From assembly GCA_963708095.1 (NCBI GenBank), contig OY970182.1:620001-684000 (forward strand): DNA of 64,000 bases. Reading direction: 5' to 3'. Both the position numbers and the translations under genes were made by a program. Origin of the DNA: JAJZVS01 sp963708095 (GTDB taxonomy: Bacteria; Pseudomonadota; Alphaproteobacteria; Acetobacterales; Acetobacteraceae). The notes under the pieces were generated by a model. That model saw only the letters and a list, made by a program, of their open reading frames with translations, was not told the origin of the DNA and ran no database searches. Positions within the stretch are counted from its first letter, which is position 1. Every line of letters begins with the position of its first letter. Positions 41,010 to 52,365 of this stretch are shown here, one piece after another.

Positions 41010-42263
41010 ATGATCACACGTCGGGCCGCCGCCCAACTTCTCGCCAGCACCGCCGCCGCCGCCGCCCTGGGTACCGCCACCCTGGGTGCCGGCCCCGCCG
41101 TCGCCGCCGCCGAGAAGGAGGTGGACGTCGGCATCGACCTGTCCCTGACCGGGGCGGACGCCGACAGCGCGGTGCGCATGCGCGACGGCGCGCAGCTCGC
41201 GTTCGACAACGCCAACGATGCCGGGTCGATCCCGGGCTACAAGCTGCGGGTGGTGGTCTATGACGACGGCACCGCCACGGCCGGCCAGTACGATCCCGCC
41301 CAGGCTGCGACCAACGCGCGGCGGATGGTCTCCAACCCGAAGCTGGTGGCCGCGATCGGCCCGCAAATGAGCGGCGCCGGCAAGGCGATGGCACCGATCC
41401 TGAGCGAGGGCGATCTCGCGATCATCACCCCCTCGTCCACCAATCCCGACATCACCAACCCGAAATTCGCCGCCCAGTTCCGCCCCGCCGGCAAGGCGAT
41501 CTATTTCCGTACTGTGACGACCGATGCCTACCAGGGCCCCAACATGGCGAATTTCTACGCTGAGGTCCTGCACGTGAAGACCGTCTACGTCCTCGACGAC
41601 AGCGGCGCCTACGGTGTGGGCCTGGCGGATGCGTTCGAGGCGCAGGCGAAGAAGAAGGGCATGCAGGTGCTCGGCCGCGACCGGCTCGATCCCAAGGCCG
41701 CCGACTACACCACGGCGCTGACCAAGATCAAGGCGCTCAATCCGCAAGCGATCTATTACGGCGGCGTGCTGCAGGCCGGCGTGAAGCTTGCCAAGCAGGT
41801 CTATGACATCATGCCGCACGTCATCCGCGGCGGCGGCGACGGCGTCTACGGGCCGGAAATGCTGACTGCGGTCGGCTTCCCCGCCGCGGCGGGCTGGTAT
41901 GCCACCATCGCCTCCCCGCATCTGACCGATTCCGACAAAGCGGCCGATTTCGTCAAGCTGTTCAAGTCCAAGTTCGGCATCCCGCCGGACGACTATTCCA
42001 TCACCTCCTACGACGCCGGCCTGGTCGTGGTCGCCGCGATCACCAAGCTGGCGAAGGAAGGCAAGCCGGTCACCAAGACTTCCGTGCGCGACACCATCCA
42101 GACCATCAAGGTGCCGACCATCCAGGGCATGGTCTCGTTCGACGCCAACGGCGACCTCACCGACCGCACCGTGAGCGTGTTCCAGATCCGCGAAGACAAG
42201 TCGAAGCCCCTCAACGACATCTCGGCGCAGTACCACTACATCGGCGTGGCACCGCAAGCCTGA
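41010..42263 (+). CDS. ABC transporter substrate-binding protein (LivJ-type)
   Basis: A 417-residue periplasmic binding protein. The N-terminus MITRRAAAQLLASTAAAAAL contains an RR pair, so export may be by Tat or Sec. The mature part VDVGIDLSLTGADADSAVRM, MSGAGKAMAPILSEGDLAII and TPSSTNPDITNPKF is typical of branched-chain amino-acid-type receptors. The ATG at 41010 has an AGGA site close upstream. It is the first gene of a complete ABC importer operon; the ligand may be an amino acid or an aromatic or amide compound. Confidence 0.9.
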   Translation: MITRRAAAQLLASTAAAAALGTATLGAGPAVAAAEKEVDVGIDLSLTGADADSAVRMRDGAQLAFDNANDAGSIPGYKLRVVVYDDGTATAGQYDPAQAATNARRMVSNPKLVAAIGPQMSGAGKAMAPILSEGDLAIITPSSTNPDITNPKFAAQFRPAGKAIYFRTVTTDAYQGPNMANFYAEVLHVKTVYVLDDSGAYGVGLADAFEAQAKKKGMQVLGRDRLDPKAADYTTALTKIKALNPQAIYYGGVLQAGVKLAKQVYDIMPHVIRGGGDGVYGPEMLTAVGFPAAAGWYATIASPHLTDSDKAADFVKLFKSKFGIPPDDYSITSYDAGLVVVAAITKLAKEGKPVTKTSVRDTIQTIKVPTIQGMVSFDANGDLTDRTVSVFQIREDKSKPLNDISAQYHYIGVAPQA

Positions 42264-42272
42264 GCGGCGGCG

Positions 42273-43202
42273 ATGACCTTCTCGTCCCTGCTGCTGCAGC
42301 AGACGATCAACGGCCTCAGCCTGGGAGCGATGTACGCGCTCCTGGCGCTGGGGTTCACCCTGATCTACGGCATCCTGGAGCTGATCAACTTCGCCCATTT
42401 CAACGTGTTCATGGTGGGCTCCTTCATCGCCATGTGGACGTTGCAGTCCTTCGGCCTGTCCGGTCAGGCGATCGTCCTGACCGGGCTGCCGCTGGCGGGC
42501 GTGCTGATCGCCGCCTTCGCTGTGACCATGCTGGCGTCCGGCACCCTGGGCGTGGTGATCGAGCGGCTGTCATTGCGCCCGCTGCGCGGGATCACCGGGC
42601 CGGCGGCGATGATCACCACCATCGGCGTCTCCTACATCCTGTTCAACCTGATCCTGATCACGGTCGGCGCGGATTCGAAGAACTTCCCGAATCCGCTGCC
42701 GCCGCTGCGCTGGCATGTGGATGGCGCGGTGCTCGAACTGCGGCAGGTGCTGATCTGGGGCGCGTCCGTAGTGCTGATGGGCGGGCTCTGGCTGTTCGTG
42801 CAGAAGTCGAAGCTCGGCAAGGCGATGCGTGCCACCGCGCAGGATCCAGAAGCGGCGCGGATGATGGGGGTGGAGGTCGACCGGGTCATCATGACCGCCT
42901 TCTTCCTCGGCTCCGCGCTGGCCGGGGCGGGCGGGCTGATCTTCGGGCTCTATTACAATTTTACCAGCTTCATCATCGGCTTCACCGCCGGGCTGCGCGC
43001 CTTCACCGCCGCGGTGCTGGGCGGTATCGGCAATGTGCCAGGGGCGATGGTGGGCGGCATCATCATCGGGCTGGTGGAGGCCTATGGCGGTCAGTTCATC
43101 GCCACCGAATGGGCCGATGTCATCATCTTCTCGATCCTGGTGCTGGTCCTGGTGTTCCGCCCCTCCGGTCTGTTCGGCCGGATGGCGCCGACCAAATCCT
43201 GA
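42273..43202 (+). CDS. livH: ABC permease, LivH-type
   Basis: A 309-residue inner-membrane permease of the branched-chain amino-acid importer class, with about eight helices. Diagnostic parts are TINGLSLGAMYALLALGFTL, IYGILELINFAHFNVFMVG, GKAMRATAQDPEAARMMGVE and FTAAVLGGIGNVPGAMVGG. It follows the binding-protein gene by 9 bases and precedes the fused permease-ATPase by 15 bases, so it belongs to the same transcript. Confidence 0.92.
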   Translation: MTFSSLLLQQTINGLSLGAMYALLALGFTLIYGILELINFAHFNVFMVGSFIAMWTLQSFGLSGQAIVLTGLPLAGVLIAAFAVTMLASGTLGVVIERLSLRPLRGITGPAAMITTIGVSYILFNLILITVGADSKNFPNPLPPLRWHVDGAVLELRQVLIWGASVVLMGGLWLFVQKSKLGKAMRATAQDPEAARMMGVEVDRVIMTAFFLGSALAGAGGLIFGLYYNFTSFIIGFTAGLRAFTAAVLGGIGNVPGAMVGGIIIGLVEAYGGQFIATEWADVIIFSILVLVLVFRPSGLFGRMAPTKS

Positions 43203-43217
43203 GCGGGAGCCGCGTCC

Positions 43218-45237
<2,020 letters not shown>

Positions 45238-45248
<11 letters not shown>

Positions 45249-45963
45249 ATTCAATGATGTCAATACGTACTACGGCGACCTGCACGTCCTGAAGAACGTC
45301 AACTACGCGATCGAGGAAGGCGAGGTCGTCTCCCTGCTCGGCGGCAACGCCTCCGGCAAGTCGACCACCATGAAGACCATCATGGGCGTGGTCCGCCCGA
45401 CCACCGGGACGGTGATCTTCGACGGCAAGCCGATCGAGAAACTGCCGACTGCGGAACGGGTGAAGCGCGGCATCGCCCCCGTGCTGGAAGCCCGCCGGCT
45501 ATTCACCCGCATGACGGTGTTCGAGAACCTGGAGATGGGCGCCTACCTGCGCGCGCGGGGCCCCGAGTTCGATGAGGACCTGGAACGGGTCTATTCCCTG
45601 TTCCCGCGCGTCAAGGAACGCCGCAACCAGATCGCCGGTACGCTCTCGGGCGGCGAGCAGCAGATGGTGGCGATGGGCCGCGCACTGATGGCGCGCCCGC
45701 GGCTGCTCTGCATGGACGAACCCTCCATGGGCCTCTCGCCGATCTTCGTCGAACAGGTGTTCGACATCATCCAGCAGATTAACAGGCAGGGCACCACCAT
45801 CTTCATGGTGGAGCAGAACGCCAACATGGCGTTGCAGATCGCGCATCGGGCCTACGTGCTGCAGACCGGGCAGGTGGTGCTCAGCGGGAACGCGGCGGAA
45901 CTGCGGCAGAACCCGATGATCCGGGAGGCGTATCTGGGGGAGATGCAAGTTCCGGCGGCGTAG
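45238..45963 (+). CDS. livF: ABC ATP-binding protein, LivF-type
   Basis: A 241-residue ATPase. Walker A reads GGNASGKST (slightly unusual, Ala-Ser for Gly-Ala), the signature is LSGGEQQMVAMGRAL, Walker B LLCMDEPSMGLSP and the switch His appears as EQNANMAL in place of EHN. It begins inside the end of the LivMG gene, so translation is coupled, completing the two-ATPase, two-permease importer. Confidence 0.92.
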
Positions 45964-45983
45964 CGGACGCGCGTTCTTCCGGG

Positions 45984-46220
45984 TCAGTGGATCCCGTGCA
46001 GGATCACGCCGATCAGGCCGCCCAGTAGCCCCAGGATGGTGCCGAACCCGGCCAGCATGGTGCCCAGCAGCCAGCGGAAGTCGGCACGGTATTCGCTGCG
46101 TAGCCCATCCAGGCCGGCGCGATGTTCCGTGGTCATCGTGTCCAGCCGCCGGTCCATCCGCTCCAGCGCGGCCCCGGTCGTGCGGGCAAGCTCCTCCAGG
46201 ACGGCAACCCGCGGTTCCAT
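45984..46220 (-). CDS. Small coiled-coil membrane protein
   Basis: A 78-residue protein: a helical, heptad-like first half (MEPRVAVLEELARTTGAALE, MDRRLDTMTTEHRAGLDGLR) and a C-terminal hydrophobic helix (LLGTMLAGFGTILGLLGGLI). This layout occurs in small phage- or membrane-associated proteins of unknown function. The ATG at 46220 is preferred; a TTG at 46256 would add a proline-rich dozen residues. Confidence 0.55.
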   Translation of the reverse strand: MEPRVAVLEELARTTGAALERMDRRLDTMTTEHRAGLDGLRSEYRADFRWLLGTMLAGFGTILGLLGGLIGVILHGIH

Positions 46221-46328
46221 GGGGGGAGGGTAGGGCGGGGGTAACGTCGGGTTCAAGCGTCATGTCGAGCATCTCGGCCTGATCTGCGGTTCACCCGCAA
46301 AGTCTACCGCCCGCCCGTGAACGGTCCC

Positions 46329-47681
46329 TTACCGCGCCAGCCACAGCGCCCCGATCACGAGCGTCGCCACCGTCACCGGCGCGCCCACCAGGAAATACGC
46401 CCGGAACCCGATCGTCACACCGCGCCGCGCCGCCTTCTCCGTCACGATCAGGTTCGCGATCGACCCGAGCAGGGTAAAATTCCCTGCCAAGGTCGAGGCC
46501 ATCGCCACCACCAGCCACGCCCGCGCCGGATCGGCGAGATGCGCCACGAACGGCCGCAGCATCAGAACCGCCGGAACGTTGCTGACCAGGTTGGACAGCA
46601 CCGCGGTGAGCGCGCTCAGCACCGCAACGTGCCCCAGGTGCAGTCGCCCCGCCGCGGCAACGATCCCCGGTGTCAACAGCCGGTCCTCCGCACCGGCGAC
46701 GATCACGAACAGCCCGGCGAACATCAGCAGCAGCGACCAGTCGATCTCGGCATAGATACGCGCGCTCTTCACCCGCCGCGTCAGTAGCAGCAGCGCGCCG
46801 ACCACGACCGCCGCCTTGGCCGGCGGCTGGCCGGCGAAAAAGAGGGCGATCACCGCCGCCGTGGCGGCCAGGGACCGCGCCACCAGCACCCGGTTCGCCC
46901 GGATCCGCACCCGACGCGGGGCCAGCGGCGCTTGGGCCGCGAACTCTGTGCGGTAGAACAGCGCGATCAACCCACCGGCGACGACCAGTCCAGCCAGCGC
47001 CACCGGCGCCAGCGCGGCGGCGAAGGTCGCATAGGGGATGGCGGAGAACCCGCCGATCAGCATGTTCTGCGGATTGCCGGTGATCGTTGCGACAGATCCG
47101 ATGTTCGATGCCATCGCCACCGCGAGCAGATACGGCACCGGGTTGCGCCGCAGCGCCAGGGTCAGATCGACCACCAGCGGCGCCAGCACCAAGCAGATTG
47201 CATCGTTCACCAGGAACGCCGACGCAAGCCCCGCGACGGCAACGATCGCCGCCAGCAGCAGGATCGGCCGCTGCGCATGCCGCGCGACCCAGGCGGTGGC
47301 CAGCGCGAAGAACCCGGACAGCCGCAGGTTCGCCACCACGATCATCATGCCGAGCAACAGGGTGAGCGTATCGAGGTCGATCGCGCGATACGCATCCACC
47401 AACGGCATCGCGCCGGAGGCGACCATCAGGCTGGCCCCGACCAGCGCGATCCCGGCGCGATCGATCGCAAGGCCCGGCACCCGTCCGATCGCCAGCGCCA
47501 GGTAGCTCGCGGCGAAAATCCCCCCCGCGGCGATCCGTCGTGCTGCCGCATCGTTGCCGGGCATCGCCCACGGCGCCAGGGCGGCCGCGGCGGCGAGCAC
47601 GAACAGCGCCGCGATCAGCGCCAGGCTGATCTTGCGCGCGGTGTCGGTGCGCATGGGCGGGAACCGGGCGGGGACCTCCAT
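46329..47681 (-). CDS. ArsB/NhaD-type (SLC13-like) anion or cation transporter
   Basis: A 450-residue membrane protein with about eleven or twelve helices. The internally repeated loops TLLLGMMIVVANLRLSGFFA with SAFLVNDAICLVLAPLVVDL, NIGSVATITGNPQNMLIGG, then LLMFAGLFVIV, LSNLVSNVPAVLMLRPFV and LLGSIANLIV are typical of the ion-transporter superfamily that includes ArsB and NhaD. The substrate is not determined. Its ATG abuts the stop of the VOC-family gene. Confidence 0.85.
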   Translation of the reverse strand: MEVPARFPPMRTDTARKISLALIAALFVLAAAAALAPWAMPGNDAAARRIAAGGIFAASYLALAIGRVPGLAIDRAGIALVGASLMVASGAMPLVDAYRAIDLDTLTLLLGMMIVVANLRLSGFFALATAWVARHAQRPILLLAAIVAVAGLASAFLVNDAICLVLAPLVVDLTLALRRNPVPYLLAVAMASNIGSVATITGNPQNMLIGGFSAIPYATFAAALAPVALAGLVVAGGLIALFYRTEFAAQAPLAPRRVRIRANRVLVARSLAATAAVIALFFAGQPPAKAAVVVGALLLLTRRVKSARIYAEIDWSLLLMFAGLFVIVAGAEDRLLTPGIVAAAGRLHLGHVAVLSALTAVLSNLVSNVPAVLMLRPFVAHLADPARAWLVVAMASTLAGNFTLLGSIANLIVTEKAARRGVTIGFRAYFLVGAPVTVATLVIGALWLAR

Positions 47682-48113
47682 TCAGGCGTTCGGCCACAGG
47701 CCGGGGGTGGCGAGCTCGATCGAGTGTCCGTCGGGGTCGCGGAAATAGAGGCTGGTGCCGCCGCGCGGCCAGCGGATCCGGCTTTCCACCGCCACGCCGC
47801 GTTCCGCCAAATGCCGTTCCCACGCCGCCAGCTCGCCGAACGGGATCGCGAAACAGAGGTGCAGGCGGCCGCTGCCGCCGTGCGGCGGGATCTCCGCCCC
47901 GCCGGGCGCCGGCGCCGGCTCGTCGGCGGCGCCATGGGCGAACAACAGCAGCACCGCGCCGCCCGGCAGGCCGAGGGCGATCATGCGGTGGTCCGCGACG
48001 AACGTCTCGAGGCCGAACAGACCGCGATAGAACCCGGCCGCGCGATCGAGGTCTTCGACGTAGAGCGAGGTCTCCAACACCCCGGACAGGCGCGGCGGAC
48101 TGGCTTCGGACAT
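47682..48113 (-). CDS. VOC-family (glyoxalase/dioxygenase-like) protein
   Basis: A 143-residue protein with two beta-alpha-beta-beta-beta repeats of the vicinal-oxygen-chelate fold: LETSLYVEDLDRAAGFYRGL and GLETFVADHRMIALGLPGG, then GRLHLCFAIPFGELAAWERH and SLYFRDPDGHSIELATPG (conserved metal Glu). It may be a glyoxalase, fosfomycin-type thiol transferase or dioxygenase. The stop is followed directly by the ArsB/NhaD-type gene start, so the two are co-transcribed. Confidence 0.82.
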   Translation of the reverse strand: MSEASPPRLSGVLETSLYVEDLDRAAGFYRGLFGLETFVADHRMIALGLPGGAVLLLFAHGAADEPAPAPGGAEIPPHGGSGRLHLCFAIPFGELAAWERHLAERGVAVESRIRWPRGGTSLYFRDPDGHSIELATPGLWPNA

Positions 48114-48258
48114 GGCGCTGCATCCCGGCTGCAGTGAGACGGACCGGAGTCACGACGTCGGGCTCCGGCGCCCCCACTATGGGGCCGCCGGCGGGCCAGC
48201 GCGAGCCGGCGGCGGCCTGAAGCGGAGCGCATGCGCGTGATGGGCGGCCGCGCCGCCG

Positions 48259-48726
48259 GTGCTCTGCTGCCCGCTGCGCGGCGGGCAGCTCGATGCGGTG
48301 GCGCGCTGGCGGCTGGGGCGCAGCCTCTCGATCCGTGCCATCGATGCGGGATCGTGCAACGGCTGCGAGCTGGAACTGCACGCGCTGAACAACTCCTTCT
48401 ATGACCTGGAACGGTTCGGGTTGCGCTTTGTCGCCTCGCCGCGGCATGCCAACGTGCTGATGGTGACGGGCCCGGTCACCTGGCACATGCGCGAGGCGCT
48501 GGTGCGCACCCATGCTGCCACGCCGGATCCGAAATGGGTGGTTGCAGTGGGCGATTGCGGCGCCCGCTGCGGGGTGTTCGCGGCCAGTGCCGCCTGCGTC
48601 GGTTCGGTGGCTCGGGTGGTGCCGATCGACCTGACGATCCCGGGCTGCCCGCCATCGCCGACGCGGCTGCTGGCGGGGTTGCTGGCGCTGCTTGGGACGG
48701 CGCACTCACACGGCGGTCATGCGTAA
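48259..48726 (+). CDS. Orphan HyfI/NuoB-like iron-sulfur subunit
   Basis: A 155-residue member of the NADH-quinone oxidoreductase 20-kDa/hydrogenase small-subunit family, of the hydrogenase-4 (HyfI/HycG) type. The cluster ligands are seen in DAGSCNGCELELHALNN, VVAVGDCGARCG and IPGCPPSPTRLL. An in-frame TGA at 48238 limits the gene, so the N-terminus is shorter than usual. No other hydrogenase or complex I subunit lies in the window, so it is either a relic or part of a dispersed complex. Confidence 0.75.
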   Translation: MLCCPLRGGQLDAVARWRLGRSLSIRAIDAGSCNGCELELHALNNSFYDLERFGLRFVASPRHANVLMVTGPVTWHMREALVRTHAATPDPKWVVAVGDCGARCGVFAASAACVGSVARVVPIDLTIPGCPPSPTRLLAGLLALLGTAHSHGGHA

Positions 48727-48743
48727 ACGCTGCGGCCCGTACA

Positions 48744-50291
48744 TCAGCGAAAGCGATCCAGCGCCGCCTTGGTCGGGGCCGACAGCACCAGCGTTTTCTG
48801 GTCGAGGCGCGGCACGCCGTCGGCGTAGGAATAAGGGTCGGTCGGATCGGCGGCCCGCGGAATCTTCAACTGCCCGAGGCTCGCCAGCACCATCTCCTTG
48901 GCTAGCCGCTCGGCGAGACGTTGCCGGGATTGATACGGCTGACCGGATGCGGCGGCAGTCATCATGTGATACGATAAAATCGCACCGTTGGCGGCCTGAT
49001 GCAGACTGAAGACGAAATTGGCATCGCCTGAATAGAGATTGGCCGCAGTAACCCCGACATACATGGTTCGCCGGTGACGGGCATGATCGGCGGGAAGCAA
49101 GGCGCCGAACCGGTCGAGGTCGCGATCCGCCAGATACTGGCCGGAACGGGTCGGAAGCCGGGCGACATAGGCCTGCATGCGGAACCGTGCAAGGGCATTT
49201 TTTCCTTTCACCAGATCGAGCAACGCCTGCTGGTAGCGTGTCAGGGTCCAGCCGGTGAAGTCGACCGTCGGGCCCTGCTGCTCCACGATGGCCCGGCGGA
49301 TCGCTTTCTGGTCGGGGATCCGATCGAAGCGGCCCCATTGCCATGGCGTGCCGAAACGCGCGAACCGCACCGGGACATCGGTGATCCTCCGGTAGATCGT
49401 GGCCGCCGCGGCGACGAGACGAAGATCGCAAGGCGGCAACGGAATCAGGACGACGTGCAGGCCCGTGCCCGGACTTGCGAGCACGGGCACGGATGCAAGC
49501 GCCGGTTCGGCTTCGCCCAGCAGCCGGTCGGCCTGGACGATCAGCCCGGGGTCCTCCGCGGTCTCCCGCACGATGCGGGCTGCGGCGCGAACCGTCGCCT
49601 GATCCAGCGCGTTTTCCGCGAGCGACATCTGTGCTGTCATGTCCGCAGGGGCGATGGCGACCAACCGGCGCAGGATTGCAACCGCCTCCGCCCGGTGGCC
49701 ATGCCGGAGCAAGCGCTCCGTCCAGGTCCGCAAGACTGGCTCCCACCGGCCGAACTCGACGTTTCCGGCGACCCCCGCCAGCCTATCGCGCTGGCGTTCG
49801 ACTGCGGCACGCACCAGGTCGAAGCGTGCGGCAGCGTCATGCTGTCGCGGCAGGCGAGCCGCGTAGTGCCAGAACAGCACGGCACCGGGCAGCCGAAACA
49901 CGAAGGCGGCGTTGTCGGCGAGACCGGTGCTCCAGGTCGCGTCGAGGTCGGCGGCGCCGGCGTGGTGAAACTGCCCGTCGGCCTGCGTCACCGCGGCATC
50001 GATATTGTTGAGCGCGTTGGCATATACGGTGGCGCAAGTTGGTCGCTCACATGCGATCCGGGCGATCGTGAGCGTCACGACATGGTCGGCACCCATGTAC
50101 TGCATGCGCTGCAGCGGGCCTTGCTGCGTCTGACTTTCCAGCATGAAGGTCCCACCGGCGATCGTGAACGCGGCGGCGTAATCGGGGGTGAGGAAGTCGG
50201 GGAGCGGTGCGCCCGCCGCGGTGCCCGGCGGCGTGGCGTGCGCCGACCAGGCCACGGTCAGATACAGGGCAAGTATGACGGCCCGAAGCAT
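48744..50291 (-). CDS. Exported protein with a zinc-motif-less archaemetzincin-like domain
   Basis: A 515-residue protein with a signal peptide (MLRAVILALYLTVAWSAHA). The middle part is helical and TPR-like (RHGHRAEAVAILRRLVAIAP, MSLAENALDQATVRAAARIV). The C-terminal 220 residues resemble archaemetzincins (LHVVLIPLPPCDLRLVAAAA, TMYVGVTAANLYSGDANFVF), but where HEXXHXXGXXH is expected the sequence reads RLAKEMVLASLGQLKIP. Proteolysis is therefore unlikely. AGGAGGGAC precedes the ATG. Role unknown; divergent from the membrane protein at 50388. Confidence 0.6.
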   Translation of the reverse strand: MLRAVILALYLTVAWSAHATPPGTAAGAPLPDFLTPDYAAAFTIAGGTFMLESQTQQGPLQRMQYMGADHVVTLTIARIACERPTCATVYANALNNIDAAVTQADGQFHHAGAADLDATWSTGLADNAAFVFRLPGAVLFWHYAARLPRQHDAAARFDLVRAAVERQRDRLAGVAGNVEFGRWEPVLRTWTERLLRHGHRAEAVAILRRLVAIAPADMTAQMSLAENALDQATVRAAARIVRETAEDPGLIVQADRLLGEAEPALASVPVLASPGTGLHVVLIPLPPCDLRLVAAAATIYRRITDVPVRFARFGTPWQWGRFDRIPDQKAIRRAIVEQQGPTVDFTGWTLTRYQQALLDLVKGKNALARFRMQAYVARLPTRSGQYLADRDLDRFGALLPADHARHRRTMYVGVTAANLYSGDANFVFSLHQAANGAILSYHMMTAAASGQPYQSRQRLAERLAKEMVLASLGQLKIPRAADPTDPYSYADGVPRLDQKTLVLSAPTKAALDRFR

Positions 50292-50387
50292 TGTCCCTCC
50301 TGTTCGTCCCGTGGCCGCACCGCAGAATTGCGGGATCAGCGGTCCTGAGTGTAGCATCCCGGAAAGGCAATGAAGCGGTGATGCCCC

Positions 50388-51266
50388 GTGTTCCGGGTGC
50401 AGAAGTACGAGAATTTGTGGATCGCACTTCCGCTCGGCCTCCTGCCGATCAGCGGGCTGATAGGTGTGGCCTGTGGGGCGGTGGCCGTGGCGTGCAACAT
50501 CGCCCTGATGCGACGCCGGCGCATGGGCCAACTGCGCTACGTGCTCGCCGGCATGGTAACGGCGGGCGCTGTCGTTGGGTCCATCCTGGGCGCCAAACTG
50601 TTCCTCTCGGTGACCGGTCTCGAAGTCCGGATGCAGGCAGCGCAGCTGGATAAGGCGCTGGCGGCGACCCCGGCAGCGGTGGTGATCCGCACCGCCGATC
50701 CGCTGGCGTACGCTCGGCTGCGAGCGGCAATGCTGGACGCCAGCCACCACCACCGGTCCGGGGCTGCCGAGTCTGCACTACTGCATGCAGCAGTGGTTGC
50801 CGAGCTCGTGAGGTTCCGGCCGCACGCGGCTGATCTTGCGGTGTTGCAGGCGGCGCAGGTTCTGACCCTCGAGATCGAGCAACTGGGCGACAAAAGCGCG
50901 GACGCCTGTTACGGTTTCCTGTTTCCTGCGCCGGGCGCGCCTGCGGTGGTGATGCAGAATTTCGTCACCGCCGAGGTGCTCAAGGCCGATGCGGCGACGA
51001 CTTTGCGGGTGATCTCCTCCGGTGCCGCCGATCCCCACTCGGTGCCGGAGCGGACGGTCGTGACGCCGGCCTTGCAACAGGTGGGTCACGACATGGTGGC
51101 GCGTTTTGGCGACGGTGCGCTGGCCGCCCTCGCTTATCCCCAAAGAATTCCGCACGCGACGGCGTGCCGATTGGTCGGCGCGCTTTACGAGGACGTCCTG
51201 CGCCTACCACCAGGGCAGGCTATACCGCTGCTGCGCTTTCTCTTCGCGGCGTCGAGCGGCGCGTAG
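50388..51266 (+). CDS. Hypothetical membrane-anchored protein
   Basis: The 292-residue protein has two N-terminal hydrophobic helices (LWIALPLGLLPISGLIGVAC, YVLAGMVTAGAVVGSILGAK) and a long helical domain of about 215 residues (AALLHAAVVAELVRFRPHA-like, VPERTVVTPALQQVGHDMVA). I do not recognise the family. The start is GTG 50388. It is divergently arranged with the exported archaemetzincin-like gene, about 96 bases apart. Confidence 0.6.
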   Translation: MFRVQKYENLWIALPLGLLPISGLIGVACGAVAVACNIALMRRRRMGQLRYVLAGMVTAGAVVGSILGAKLFLSVTGLEVRMQAAQLDKALAATPAAVVIRTADPLAYARLRAAMLDASHHHRSGAAESALLHAAVVAELVRFRPHAADLAVLQAAQVLTLEIEQLGDKSADACYGFLFPAPGAPAVVMQNFVTAEVLKADAATTLRVISSGAADPHSVPERTVVTPALQQVGHDMVARFGDGALAALAYPQRIPHATACRLVGALYEDVLRLPPGQAIPLLRFLFAASSGA

Positions 51267-51344
51267 GTGACAGAACGGCGAATTCTTCCGTTCGCAGGCG
51301 GTCGGGCCACCGAGCGAGGTGGCCTTCGCCGCTGCTGGCACGTT

Positions 51345-51530
51345 TCAGCGCTCGCTGAACAGCACGCCGCCCTTCGCCTTGTTGTGGCGCGCGGTCTCAA
51401 CGATCTCCACCATCACCGCTTCCGGTGCCACGGCGAAATGCGTCACCACCGCCGCGGTGACGGCCTTCACCAGCGCACGCTTCTGCTCGATCGTGCGTCC
51501 CTCCACCGCGTGGATGTAAACCTCCGGCAT
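51345..51530 (-). CDS. 4-oxalocrotonate tautomerase-like protein
   Basis: A 61-residue tautomerase: MPEVYIHAVEGRTIEQKRAL, with Pro2 that becomes the catalytic N-terminal proline after Met removal, then VKAVTAAVVTHFAVAPEAVM and VEIVETARHNKAKGG with a conserved Arg. Such enzymes isomerise enol/keto acids in aromatic degradation; the substrate here is unknown. It stands alone on the minus strand. Confidence 0.85.
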   Translation of the reverse strand: MPEVYIHAVEGRTIEQKRALVKAVTAAVVTHFAVAPEAVMVEIVETARHNKAKGGVLFSER

Positions 51531-51596
51531 CGCTTTCTCCCGTTGCTAGGCGAACCGTGCCAGCATAGCGCAGAGAAGCGTAACGCGGAGGGGGAC

Positions 51597-52265
51597 ATGC
51601 TGGCAGGCGAGGCGGTGGTGGCGATCTGGAACGGGATCGCTCCGGAGCTGCGAAGCCGGTTCTACGACTGGCACAACAACGAACACATGCCCGAACGTGT
51701 CGGCATCCCGGGCTTTCGCCGCGGCCGGCGGCTGGTGGCGCTGGACGATGCGACCACGCCCGAGTTCTTCACCCTCTATGAAGCCGACGCGCTGCCGGCG
51801 ATCACCGGCGCCGACTACGCCGCCCGGCTGAACGACCCGACGCCGGCGACAAAGGAAATCACGGCGGAGTTTCGCGCCACCACCCGCGCCCTCGCCGCGG
51901 TGGTCGAAAGCCGCGGCCCCGGGATGGGCGGCGTCATGGGCAGCCTGCGCTTCGAGGCGGAGGCGTGGCTGGCGCCGGAACTGCGCACCATCGTGCGCAG
52001 CGCCGCAACCCTGCCGCGGGTCACCGGGGCGCATCTCTGCCGTACCGACCTGGCGGCCTCGGGCGTACGCACGACGGAAACTCGCGACCGCACTGATCTG
52101 CAGGCGCCCCCCGCCTGGTTCGTGCTGATCGAGGCCACCGATGCGGACGCGCTCGCGCTGCCGGACGTGGCGGCGATGCTGGCCCGCGCCGGCGCAAGGG
52201 CGGCGATCGTGAGCGGGCGGTACCGGCTGGAATATGTGCGCAGCAAGAGCGGCTTCGCCGTCTGA
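51597..52265 (+). CDS. Hypothetical protein, EthD/ABM-like fold possible
   Basis: The 222-residue protein has two similar halves: an N-terminal VVAIWNGIAPELRSRFYDWH with NNEHMPERVGIPGFRRGRR and a second, weaker repeat ending VSGRYRLEYVRSKSGF. The H-N-E-H-M-P-E-R motif is typical of dimeric ferredoxin-like EthD/ABM domains, which often accompany oxygenases. The ATG at 51597 has GGAGGGG upstream. Role unknown. Confidence 0.65.
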   Translation: MLAGEAVVAIWNGIAPELRSRFYDWHNNEHMPERVGIPGFRRGRRLVALDDATTPEFFTLYEADALPAITGADYAARLNDPTPATKEITAEFRATTRALAAVVESRGPGMGGVMGSLRFEAEAWLAPELRTIVRSAATLPRVTGAHLCRTDLAASGVRTTETRDRTDLQAPPAWFVLIEATDADALALPDVAAMLARAGARAAIVSGRYRLEYVRSKSGFAV

Positions 52266-52365
52266 TCGGGAAGGCTGCGCACGCTGCGGCGCCCCCGACG
52301 CTTAGGGCCTGCTTAAGCATCCGGCCGCACCCTGCGGCCGCATGCGTCGCAGCAGGAAACCCGTC

